A stretch of DNA of 64,000 bases from Clostridiaceae bacterium UBA6110 (GTDB lineage: Bacteria > Bacillota > Clostridia > Clostridiales > Clostridiaceae), in the NCBI GenBank assembly GCA_002428415.1, contig DIWI01000056.1:46618-110617 (forward strand). The letters run 5' to 3'. The notes beneath the pieces were generated by a model. That model had not been told where the DNA came from. It saw only the letters and a program-made list of their open reading frames with translations, and ran no database searches. Shown here piece after piece: positions 34,388 through 43,152 of this stretch. Both the position numbers and the translations under genes were made by a program. Every line of letters starts with the position of its first letter. Position 1 is the stretch's first letter.

Positions 34388-37300
34388 TTATAAAGTAATA
34401 CATATTTCTTTTCCAAGTGATACTGAATATAGTATTGTTTCACTTACTTTGAGTCCAGTTATTCGCTCAAGTGCATTTTTATAATATCTCATCTGTTCTG
34501 TGTACCTGTCTTTGAGTGTTGCTTCGAAGCTGCTGATATCAACATGGTCTGTCTTGTAGTCTACTATGACAAGCCCCTGCTTCTCTTCAAAAAAGGCATC
34601 GATGACCCCCTTAACCATGGTCTCACCACCTTCATATCCCATGAAGAATGGAATCTCCCTCTTCAGTTCGCCTTTGGCTGCCGCTGCCGCCATTCTTTTT
34701 CCGATATCAGTATCAAAAAGCATTTTAAGCTTCCATGGATTTACTCTTGAAGCTTCCGAAGGTCTAAGCAGCTCCCTTTTCACAAGCTCGTCAATCTGAT
34801 ATCTCAGCTCATCCAGAGATATCCTCGAAAAGTCAAGATGCTGAAATACCTTATGGAAAGCAGTACCAAGCTCCGACCCGGTAAGTCCGGTCTTCTCCAT
34901 CATGAAAAGCGGTCTTTCGATGTGTTCCTCCTCCATTGCACTGATCCCCTGGTCATCCTCTTTATCCTGAGCCAGCCTTTTCAGCTCAGAGACAGTAATT
35001 TTGGAAGCCATAGCGACATCCTTTATGTAGCCATACTCATACGATAGCCTTCTCATTATTTCAAATGAGGAAGAAGGTTCTGACAGGGAATCTATGGTCA
35101 GAACATATTCATCCGGTAGCTTTGGAGTCAATCCCTTCCTGAAGAGATCTTCCGCGCGTATGAATTCAAGGGCAAAGCTTCCCTCATCAGTATGCGCACC
35201 GATACCCTCGTTCCTGTAATCATCCATTGATTTATGCTTGAGAAGTACCGGCATTATCCAGTCGAGGAAGCTTCCTGACTTAAGGACCTTGTCTTCAGGA
35301 AGCCTTAGACCAGCGCCCTTTGAAAGCGAGTTCCACCTTTTGATGACAACTTCCCTGTCTCTTACATTTCCAGTTATGTATAGTCTCTCCTTGGCTCTTG
35401 TCATTGCAACATAAAGAACCCTCATCTCTTCGGAAAGGCTCTCAAGCATCATCCTGTCCTTGATGGCTTCCCTGAAGAAGGTAGTGCATTTTATCGAACG
35501 TTCCCTGTCAATATACATAGGTCCGAACCCAAGTCCCGGATGAAAAAGGATATCCTTTCTCTGATCCATCCTGTTGAATCCCTTCCCTGAATTGCTTATG
35601 AATACTATTGGGAATTCGAGGCCCTTTGATTTATGGATGCTCATGACTCTAACCAGGTCTTCATTCTCACCAAGGATCCTTGCCGCTCCAATATCACCGT
35701 TCGTCCTCTTGAATTTATCGATATACCTTATGAAGCTGAACAATCCCTTGCTTCCTGAATCCTCGAACTGGCGGGCTTTCTGGAACAGCATCCGAAGATT
35801 TGCCTGCCTTTGTATGCCATCGGGCATTGCTCCTGCATAGTCATAGTATGAAGTGTCGGTGTACAGGTACCATATGAATGCATCGAGAGGCAGCCTTAAG
35901 GCCATATCCCTGTATTCGGATAGCCTTTCCAGGAAGCTTCGGGCTTTTTCTCCTATCAATTCCGACCCTGATTTCGCAAGGCAGTTATATAGGAAATCGT
36001 CCTTGTCCAGAAGCCTTATAGAAGCAAGCTCCTCCTCGCTGAATGCGAACATCGGGCTTCTTAGTGCAGCAAGGAGAGGCACATCCTGAAGAGGATTATC
36101 TATTATCCTCAGCAGGGAGACCATGGTCCTTACTTCCACTGTTTCAAAGTATCCGGTGCTGTTGTCGGCAAATGCAGGTATCTCAAGCTTGGAGAATTCT
36201 TCAAGGAATATGTTGGCACTTACAGAGGTTGCCCTCATCAGTATGACTATATCCCTGTAGCTGGCCTTCCTGAAGCCGCCTAGCTTCCTGTCATAAACTT
36301 TTGCAGGATCATCACCAAGTACAAGCTCCCTTATCTTTTTCGCCACCATTATCGCTTCGAGCTCTATAGCCTTGTAGTCTGAAATGTCAACTCCATCCTC
36401 CACAGCGCTTTCTTCATCAGCCTCAGGTTCAGCTGCTTGTGGTTCTTCCTCCGGAATAGAGGATGTTTCAACAAGAATGACCTCAACTTTCGGATCTTCA
36501 CCATCATCATAATGTACGGCCCCAAAATCTAGGGCTTCTTCATCCGTATAGTCAAGTTCACCCGCAGTCGAGCTCATTATCCCCTTGAACACAAGGTTAA
36601 CTGCAGACAATATGTTCCTTCTGCTCCTGAAGTTCTTGTACAGAAGAACCTTTCTGTTCCTATCCAGTTCTTCAGGGCTGTATGTCCTGTACTTTTCAAG
36701 GAACAGTTCGGGCCTTGCCTGTCTGAACCTGTAGATGCTCTGCTTGACATCACCAACCATGAAAACATTGGGGTCCCTCTCATCCTTTCTTGACACCATG
36801 CTAATGATGACTTCCTGCACTTCATTGGAGTCCTGGTATTCATCTACCATTACCTCCCTGAATTTAGCCCTTAAAGCCAGGGCTGCCGGAGATGGAATTG
36901 CCGTACCTTCTTCATCAATATTTGAAAGTATCTTTAGAGCAAGCTGCTCCAGGTCATTGAAGTCAAGCAGTCCCTTGTCGCGTTTTCTTGCATCGTAAGC
37001 TGCTATGAACTCCTTCTCGATAAATGACAGATGCTTCATAAGCGGGTCAAGCCTTTTAGCCATTTCCAGCGTGTCGCTTCCTGACTCCTTGAAGAACGTC
37101 TTTGAAAGGTCCTCAATGAATTTCTTGAAATCGCTCCTTGCTTCCTTGACATCCTCTGCAACTGATTTGTCATGCCCCCTTGCAGCAGTACCCAGCCTGG
37201 TCCATGACTTTTCCATCAGCATAGACCTTATTGAATCGTATTTGTCTGAGCCGGTGAACGCATCCTTCAGCTGCCTGCAAAAAATCAGATCCTCAAGGAA

Positions 37301-38041
37301 CATGTCCTCGTACTTCGATATCCCGGCATTACCTCGAATGGTCTCTATTGCATCCTCAAGAGTCTGCACATGTATTTCGGCCATCCTGGCGAGGTTATTA
37401 AGCACCTTCCCATAAATAGGCAGCCTTTCAATGGCACCCTCCGATAGGTCATATCCCCTGCCCGCTTCATCAAGCCATTTTCCAGGCCACGGGCTGCTCA
37501 TTACAAACCTGTGAAGGTCGAGGACCAGAGCCTTAAGTCCGGAATCATCCTTCTTGCCGCCATATGAATCAACGAGGGCTATGAAGCTTTCCCTGCCTTC
37601 TTCATACTGCTCCTCAAGCAGCTGATCGAGAGCCTCTTCCTTCAGTATGCCTGATTCTGTTTCGTCAGCTATCCTGAATGCCGGATCCAGGTCTATCAGG
37701 TGGAAGTTGCTCCTTATAAGTTCAAGGCAAAAGGAGTGTATTGTGGTTATGCTGCTCCTCCCAAGAAGCGTAAGCTGCCTCTGGAGATGAGAGTCCGATG
37801 GATTCTCTTCCAGCGCTTTCTCTATGGCATCCCCGATCCTTTCTCTCATTTCGGATGCTGCCGCATTTGTGAAGGTAACAACAAGGAGCGAGTCTAAGTC
37901 AGCCTTGTCCTTAGTGACAATTCTAATGATCCTCTCGACAAGCACGGCAGTCTTGCCTGAGCCTGCAGCAGCAGCAACCAGGAGGTTACTGTTTCTCGCT
38001 TCTATGGCACTGGTCTGCTCATTCGTCCATGCTGCTCCCAC
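34388..38041 (-). CDS. addA: ATP-dependent helicase/nuclease subunit A
   Basis: A 1217-aa UvrD-type 3'-5' helicase fused to a RecB-type nuclease; AddAB processes double-strand DNA ends for recombination. Walker A AAAAGSGKT (about 23-31), Walker B VDEYQDSN, and the UvrD motif VRVMSIHKSKGLEFP are visible. The C-terminal nuclease domain has ELGTAFHKVFQ and the catalytic segment VIVDYKTD near residue 1165. I choose GTG 38041 because AGGAGGTGA stands eight bases upstream; TTG 38059 is an alternative. Its start lies inside the 3' end of addB, so translation is coupled. Confidence 0.95.
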   Translation of the reverse strand: MGAAWTNEQTSAIEARNSNLLVAAAAGSGKTAVLVERIIRIVTKDKADLDSLLVVTFTNAAASEMRERIGDAIEKALEENPSDSHLQRQLTLLGRSSITTIHSFCLELIRSNFHLIDLDPAFRIADETESGILKEEALDQLLEEQYEEGRESFIALVDSYGGKKDDSGLKALVLDLHRFVMSSPWPGKWLDEAGRGYDLSEGAIERLPIYGKVLNNLARMAEIHVQTLEDAIETIRGNAGISKYEDMFLEDLIFCRQLKDAFTGSDKYDSIRSMLMEKSWTRLGTAARGHDKSVAEDVKEARSDFKKFIEDLSKTFFKESGSDTLEMAKRLDPLMKHLSFIEKEFIAAYDARKRDKGLLDFNDLEQLALKILSNIDEEGTAIPSPAALALRAKFREVMVDEYQDSNEVQEVIISMVSRKDERDPNVFMVGDVKQSIYRFRQARPELFLEKYRTYSPEELDRNRKVLLYKNFRSRRNILSAVNLVFKGIMSSTAGELDYTDEEALDFGAVHYDDGEDPKVEVILVETSSIPEEEPQAAEPEADEESAVEDGVDISDYKAIELEAIMVAKKIRELVLGDDPAKVYDRKLGGFRKASYRDIVILMRATSVSANIFLEEFSKLEIPAFADNSTGYFETVEVRTMVSLLRIIDNPLQDVPLLAALRSPMFAFSEEELASIRLLDKDDFLYNCLAKSGSELIGEKARSFLERLSEYRDMALRLPLDAFIWYLYTDTSYYDYAGAMPDGIQRQANLRMLFQKARQFEDSGSKGLFSFIRYIDKFKRTNGDIGAARILGENEDLVRVMSIHKSKGLEFPIVFISNSGKGFNRMDQRKDILFHPGLGFGPMYIDRERSIKCTTFFREAIKDRMMLESLSEEMRVLYVAMTRAKERLYITGNVRDREVVIKRWNSLSKGAGLRLPEDKVLKSGSFLDWIMPVLLKHKSMDDYRNEGIGAHTDEGSFALEFIRAEDLFRKGLTPKLPDEYVLTIDSLSEPSSSFEIMRRLSYEYGYIKDVAMASKITVSELKRLAQDKEDDQGISAMEEEHIERPLFMMEKTGLTGSELGTAFHKVFQHLDFSRISLDELRYQIDELVKRELLRPSEASRVNPWKLKMLFDTDIGKRMAAAAAKGELKREIPFFMGYEGGETMVKGVIDAFFEEKQGLVIVDYKTDHVDISSFEATLKDRYTEQMRYYKNALERITGLKVSETILYSVSLGKEICITL

Positions 38042-41000
38042 CTTCGTCACCTCCTTCAACGGTTTCCTTCATGCTGCTCCACAGCTCATCAATTTTCATC
38101 GGTACAATTTTCCTGTATTTGTTACCTGGCATCCTGGCATCAAACTGGCATATGGCAGAATAGGTACAATATGTACATGGGATCCTGTCTCCATTTTTCG
38201 CCGGAAGCACGGTTATGTTGCCCGACACCATTTCCCTTAGTATCCTTCTGATGCTTTCAGTAGTGTACTCCCTTAAAGTATCGAAATCCTCCTCAGTAAG
38301 TATGGTGGCCATGGTCTTGTCCTTCCTGTTGGATTTCGACACCACTTCACCTGACGAAGTTATCTTTGCCGGGATTATAAGCGAATAATCACCCATTTCC
38401 CTGTCCATCGACCTTACCACGCTCGCATCCTTAAGGATGAGCCCCTTCATCTGGAGGGACTTGAAAACCTCACGCTCAATTGTTTCCGTATCCATAGACA
38501 GGCTTCCGTCAATTATCGGGTCATCCATCCTGAAATACAAAATGGCTCCAGGAATTGCGCCGCTCTTAAGCAGGATATCAGAATTTTTCAGGACCACATC
38601 AAGATACACAAGAAGCTGCATCTGGAGTCCGTAGAAGACCTCTGTGATTGAAACATCCTTTGCTGAGGATTTGTAGTCAATTATCCTTATATAGGATTTT
38701 CCATCAAGCTCAAGCACATCAACCCTGTCTATCCTTCCGATCAGGAAGACGTCTTCCCCCTCTCCATCAAGGTCGATCTTCAGTGGTGGCAGAATCCCGT
38801 CCATGCCGAAGCCAAGCTCATTGAACCTTGGAACGAAATCTCCCTTGGATATCTGCCTGGTTATAGTATCCACAGACCTCATGAGGGTTTTTTTGATTTT
38901 TTCCCCCATGTGCCTGTATCTTGGACTTTCTTTATATATCGCATTAGTCGTATCTATGGCTTCATCCACCAGCGCGCTGATACTTTCGTGTATGAACTCA
39001 CGGTCAGCTTGTGCGATCCCGCCCTCAAGCCCCTTGAGGTCCTCAGTGAACCTGTCTATCACCCCGTGCATCAGCAACCCGATATCAGGTGCGGTTATCT
39101 CGTGAAGGACCCTGTCCTTGGCCTTCATGCCATATTGTATGAAGTATGCGAAGGGGCACTGCGAGAACCTCTCCAGTCTTGATACTGAGATTTTCATCTC
39201 ATCGCCATAGAGTCCCTTTATGGTTTTTCGCGGAAGCTTCTGGGCCATATTCGAATAAGCGAGTCCCCTGACTGCAGTATCAAGCCTTGATGCAAATTCC
39301 GGTTTCTCACGGAACCATCTGTAGACCTCTCCCCATAACGCTTCCACATCTTCACCCTGGTAGTTCTTTCTCATCTCATGGACGAGCTGATTGAATGTGG
39401 GATCCGGCCTCGTAACCTCCTCCAATCCAGCCAGATCAGCCTCAAGAGGTCCTTTAGGCACCTCTTCGGTCAAATCCGGAAAGATTTTCTTAAGTCTGTT
39501 CACTACCATTGAAGGTCTAAGTGACTTACCTTCAAGGTCAGACGATGGATAGCTTAAAAACAAATACCCACTTGGTGTAGTCAGTGCAGTGTAGATCAGG
39601 AACTGCTCATAAACTGACCGTGTCCTGGAGTCTACAGAAAGCTCCACGCCCTTGTCCTTCAGTGCCTTCTTGTCGAGGTCAGTGAATATGCCTTCATCCT
39701 TGATCGCCCTTGGAAAGACTCCATCGTTCGCACCAAGGATGTAGAGCCCTTTTGTGCCTCCGCTCCTGATCCTGGCTACATCTCCGAGTATGACCTGGTC
39801 AAGGGTCAACGGAATAAGGCCTATTTCGTAGCTGGCTACCGCAGCCTTCATCATTTCAAAATAGACCGGAAGTTCAATTTTCTCATCGCCGAATACGGTA
39901 GCCATATCATCAAAAATCGAGTTGATTCCACTTAGCACTTCCCGGAATTCAGTATGATCCTGTTCCCCTGCAGACCTTGCAGCAGCTGCCGCCTGAGTGA
40001 GCGCTCCATTTTCTTCCATATGATTGAAGAGGACTGAAGTGACATCCCTTGCATCTTTGCATTCGGAAAGCCTGTCCTTTAGGCTGGAATATGTTCCGGC
40101 TATCCTGTCTCTCATTTCAATAACGTCCGATAAATATCTCGCATTAAGCTCGCTTCCCGTGATGTTAGGGTATGAGAATTTCCAGTCGCCAAAGAAATGC
40201 CAGCTGCCGAGACCATGTGCGAGGACATAGTTCTCCAGCAAATCAGCTTCCTCTGTTGTTATTACTGACAAGCCTGTCTTAAGCATCCTGAACAGAGGCT
40301 CGTAGGCAAAGCCTGAAACCAGTGTTTCAAGAAGGGACAGAACATAAATTGAGATCGGACTGCCGGCTATGCTCCTTCGCTTGTCCAGAAAAAGTGGAAT
40401 CCCATACTCATTGAATATTGACTGAGCTATGCTTGAATACGAGTCAATGTCCCTGCAGAGGACAGCCATATCCCTGTATCTAAGACTCTCGTCCTCTCTG
40501 ACCTTTTTGGTTATATCCTTTGCGATCCGTTCGACCTCGTCATAGCTGTTCTGAGCCTTATAGATTGATACTGAACCGATATTCCCATTCAATGCCTTGT
40601 TCGGATACCTGAAGAACTCAGCTTCAATATGCTGCAGCTCCCTGTTTCCAGAGAGCCTCGCCTGCCCGGGACTGCCAAGGATCATCGGCTTCATGAGGGA
40701 AGTTCCTGACTCCTCGGCAAGTCTCATTACCTTTCTTTCAGTATCTCTGGTGATGCTGAATACATCACCATCACCTGAATCATAGTAATCCAAAGTCAAT
40801 GCGAGAGTGACAGCGGCTGAAGCCTCCATTAGCTTTCCAATCAGCTTCAGCTGCATCACCGAAAAGTCATTGAACTCGTCAATGTACACCACAGCACCCT
40901 TTACGAACTCAGCCTTCTCCAGCCTCTCTACAGCATATCCTGCCTCATCAGTAGAATCCACATTGTTCCTGTGCAGATCCTCGTCATATTTTCCATATAT

Positions 41001-41477
41001 CCTGCTTATGTCCTTCAGTTTTCGTTTGAGCTCACTGTCATCCGTCTCCTCGGCTGCTGATGACAAAACCACAGGATCAACATCGAATCTCCTCAGTTCA
41101 TCAATGAGGTCTGCAGCAGTCTGGGCAAAGCCGTTCCTCTTTGAGACACCTTTATAGATCGTCAGTTCATCCCTGGTGTCACTGAGTGCCTTTGCCGCAA
41201 GCATTACCTTGCCGGTGGAGGATATCAGGTCATGCGTCGCACCTCCGACTGTTCCCAGGACCTTTCTTACAAGTGTCCCGAAGCTCATTACAGCAACCCT
41301 CAGCACAGCATCAGAAGGAAGCTGTCTGAGTACCCTCTGTTCGGTCCTGAAAGTATACTGCTCAGGTACAATCAGGATGAACTTCAAATCATTATCCTTC
41401 ATCCTATCCCTTATCTCATTGAAGACAAAGGTGGTCTTCCCGCTACCGCCTCTCCCGTATATCAGCCTAAGGCTCAT
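38019..41477 (-). CDS. addB: ATP-dependent helicase/deoxyribonuclease subunit B
   Basis: A 1152-aa protein, partner of AddA. P-loop GRGGSGKTT at residues 9-17. The C-terminal RecB-like nuclease domain has the 4Fe-4S cluster typical of AddB: C774 in QCPFAYF and C1101, C1104, C1110 in CTYCTYSAIC; the nuclease motif IRIIDYKSS lies between them. It cuts the 5'-ended strand and recognises Chi. It is the first gene of the operon; a TATAAT box is found on this strand close to 41515. Confidence 0.95.
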   Translation of the reverse strand: MSLRLIYGRGGSGKTTFVFNEIRDRMKDNDLKFILIVPEQYTFRTEQRVLRQLPSDAVLRVAVMSFGTLVRKVLGTVGGATHDLISSTGKVMLAAKALSDTRDELTIYKGVSKRNGFAQTAADLIDELRRFDVDPVVLSSAAEETDDSELKRKLKDISRIYGKYDEDLHRNNVDSTDEAGYAVERLEKAEFVKGAVVYIDEFNDFSVMQLKLIGKLMEASAAVTLALTLDYYDSGDGDVFSITRDTERKVMRLAEESGTSLMKPMILGSPGQARLSGNRELQHIEAEFFRYPNKALNGNIGSVSIYKAQNSYDEVERIAKDITKKVREDESLRYRDMAVLCRDIDSYSSIAQSIFNEYGIPLFLDKRRSIAGSPISIYVLSLLETLVSGFAYEPLFRMLKTGLSVITTEEADLLENYVLAHGLGSWHFFGDWKFSYPNITGSELNARYLSDVIEMRDRIAGTYSSLKDRLSECKDARDVTSVLFNHMEENGALTQAAAAARSAGEQDHTEFREVLSGINSIFDDMATVFGDEKIELPVYFEMMKAAVASYEIGLIPLTLDQVILGDVARIRSGGTKGLYILGANDGVFPRAIKDEGIFTDLDKKALKDKGVELSVDSRTRSVYEQFLIYTALTTPSGYLFLSYPSSDLEGKSLRPSMVVNRLKKIFPDLTEEVPKGPLEADLAGLEEVTRPDPTFNQLVHEMRKNYQGEDVEALWGEVYRWFREKPEFASRLDTAVRGLAYSNMAQKLPRKTIKGLYGDEMKISVSRLERFSQCPFAYFIQYGMKAKDRVLHEITAPDIGLLMHGVIDRFTEDLKGLEGGIAQADREFIHESISALVDEAIDTTNAIYKESPRYRHMGEKIKKTLMRSVDTITRQISKGDFVPRFNELGFGMDGILPPLKIDLDGEGEDVFLIGRIDRVDVLELDGKSYIRIIDYKSSAKDVSITEVFYGLQMQLLVYLDVVLKNSDILLKSGAIPGAILYFRMDDPIIDGSLSMDTETIEREVFKSLQMKGLILKDASVVRSMDREMGDYSLIIPAKITSSGEVVSKSNRKDKTMATILTEEDFDTLREYTTESIRRILREMVSGNITVLPAKNGDRIPCTYCTYSAICQFDARMPGNKYRKIVPMKIDELWSSMKETVEGGDEGGSSMDE

Positions 41478-41567
41478 GCTTCCACATCCTTCAAGAATTT
41501 CTCATCTTCCATTATACTATAGGCAAGTCCAGATTATGTCGCAATTGACTCATCTAAGCACCAAACA

Positions 41568-41629
41568 ATAATTATTATGATTTTGTAAACAATGTCGATT
41601 TAGTGCCATTTTGGACTATAATTATTATG
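41568..41629 (+). promoter_or_regulatory. Two copies of a PerR/Fur-like box at the ferritin promoter
   Basis: The 12-mer ATAATTATTATG occurs twice, at 41568-41579 and 41618-41629, exactly 50 bases apart. The second copy covers the candidate -10 (TATAAT 41617-41622). The element is close to the PerR box TTATAATNATTATAA, matching in about 11-12 positions. A peroxide- or iron-responsive repressor of the Fur family is therefore likely for ferritin, as in other Firmicutes. Confidence 0.55.
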
Positions 41630-41701
41630 TGGTGCATATTGGATTGTCTGCTGGAATACCCTGCAGAGCGTGCACAATACGATGAAATCAGGAGGATCGA
41701 T

Positions 41702-42190
41702 ATGTTAAGTAAAAGATTGGTAGATGCTATCAACGACCAGATAAACTATGAGCTTGAATCCTCATATCTTTATCTTTCCATGTCCGCTTATGCGGAAGCT
41801 ACAGACTATCTGGGATCAGCTGCATTCTTCAAGAAGCAGGCCCAGGAGGAAGTAGGTCACGCAATGAAGTTCTTCGGATTCCTTAATGAGACAGGCAACA
41901 GAGTGCTTCTCGCAGGAATAAAAGGACCTCAGGTAGAATTCGAAGGCTTCGGAGACCTCTACAGAAAGGCTCTCGAGCACGAAAAGTCAGTAACCGCAAG
42001 AATTCATAATCTTGCTGACATTGCTGCAGAAGACAAATCCCATGAAGCATCAAGCTTCCTGAGATGGTATGTTGACGAGCAGGTTGAAGAGGAAGCTACC
42101 TTCAACATGATAGTTGGAAAGCTCAAGTTCGTAGAAGGCTCCAAGCAGGGCGAATATCTCCTTGACAAGGAGATCGGCTCAAGAGCGTAG
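41702..42190 (+). CDS. Ferritin (non-haem, FtnA type)
   Basis: A 162-aa four-helix-bundle iron-storage protein. Ferroxidase ligands: E17 in NYELESSYLY, the EEVGHAMKF segment (E50, H53), E94-type HEKS and the EEQ-like VDEQVEEEA segment. It stores iron as mineral and protects from peroxide. Start ATG 41702 with CAGGAGGATCGAT; upstream in-frame starts are inside the promoter region. Monocistronic, with a strong terminator. Probably under PerR/Fur control (two boxes upstream). Confidence 0.94.
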   Translation: MLSKRLVDAINDQINYELESSYLYLSMSAYAEATDYLGSAAFFKKQAQEEVGHAMKFFGFLNETGNRVLLAGIKGPQVEFEGFGDLYRKALEHEKSVTARIHNLADIAAEDKSHEASSFLRWYVDEQVEEEATFNMIVGKLKFVEGSKQGEYLLDKEIGSRA

Positions 42191-42213
42191 TAAAAAATCC
42201 CATGATTAACCGG

Positions 42214-42250
42214 CACACCCCTGCAAAACTTGCAGGGGTGTGATTTTTTC
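42214..42250. terminator. Strong terminator after ferritin
   Basis: CACACCCCTGCAA (42214-42226) pairs with TTGCAGGGGTGTG (42230-42242), loop of three bases, then ATTTTTT. It also lies directly behind the convergent FMN-binding gene. Confidence 0.92.
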
Positions 42251-42647
42251 ATTCACCATCGAGAGCGTCAGATATTGCAAGGAGTATCACCTTGCTGCTG
42301 TAGGTTGCACCTGATACCAGGTCCTGGCCGACCTTCTGTGTAAGGACAACCTTAGCTGGCAGGATTTCAGCACCCTTGCCCTGTCCGTTGTCATGCTTTA
42401 TTATCCTTATCGCTTCTATCCTGTGGCCTTTGATATCTACTTCTACATCAGCACTTACCGGAAAAGCGCTGTAGCTTCCTTTGTATGTCCCGTCTGAAAG
42501 GGTATTGAGGTCAGGCTCCTGAATTTCAATTACAGCCAGACCTTCCAAGCTCTTCTCGGACATCTTGGTCATAATGAAAATTCCTGCTGCAAATAGTGAA
42601 ACGATGACAAGAAGTGCTGCAATGATGCGTTTCAACGTTTTTCCCAT
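42249..42647 (-). CDS. Membrane-anchored FMN-binding domain protein
   Basis: A 132-aa protein. An N-terminal membrane segment (residues 4-27) anchors an outside FMN_bind domain: DGTYKGSYSAFPVSADVEVD in the first half and the flavinylation motif SGATYSS (the threonine takes FMN through a phosphoester) near residue 115. Such proteins take part in extracellular or Rnf/Nqr-like electron transfer and are flavinylated by ApbE, which is not in this window. Start ATG 42647 after AAGGAATTTGAT. Single gene. Confidence 0.88.
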   Translation of the reverse strand: MGKTLKRIIAALLVIVSLFAAGIFIMTKMSEKSLEGLAVIEIQEPDLNTLSDGTYKGSYSAFPVSADVEVDIKGHRIEAIRIIKHDNGQGKGAEILPAKVVLTQKVGQDLVSGATYSSKVILLAISDALDGE

Positions 42648-42858
42648 ATCAAATTCCTTTCCCGCAAAGTGCGGCATCCAATGCAAATATACTCCGTAAA
42701 AACATAAAAATAAAGATATCCTTGGATATGTTTATTAAATATCATGTAAAACTTTCTGTTCAGCAATTTAGAAGCCATATTATTCACATTTTTTTCACAT
42801 GCGATTAATATTGACGCTATATTATAAATATAACGAAATTGAAATGGAGGTTCTTGAC

Positions 42859-43131
42859 ATGGAAGAACTGAAAAAGATGGCATTGGTCACTTTAGGTGCT
42901 GCATCGGTATCACTCGAGAAGCTCGACAAAACTATTCAGGAGCTTATTGAAAAAGGCAACCTCACTGTGAAGCAGGGCAGGGAACTCAGGGAAGAGCTCA
43001 TTAAGAAGGGTGAGGAGGCCAAGCCAGTAACCCACAAGGATGTAGAAGAGTTCATAGAGTCCCTTGAGCTGGTACTAAGGGAGGAGTTTGAATCTCTCAA
43101 GGAAAGGGTCAGGAAGCTGGAGGAAAGATAG
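42859..43131 (+). CDS. Phasin-like coiled-coil protein
   Basis: A 90-aa, highly charged, almost fully helical protein (LGAASVSLEKLDKTIQELIE; EEFESLKERVRKLEER). The pattern of a phasin-like small protein preceding an ABC1/UbiB kinase gene is common in Clostridia. ATG 42859 has GGAGGTTCTTGAC upstream. The UbiB gene begins 21 bases further on. It may regulate or anchor the UbiB-like protein; that is inference. Confidence 0.75.
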   Translation: MEELKKMALVTLGAASVSLEKLDKTIQELIEKGNLTVKQGRELREELIKKGEEAKPVTHKDVEEFIESLELVLREEFESLKERVRKLEER

Positions 43132-43152
43132 CGTAAGCTCAAGGAGCGAGTC

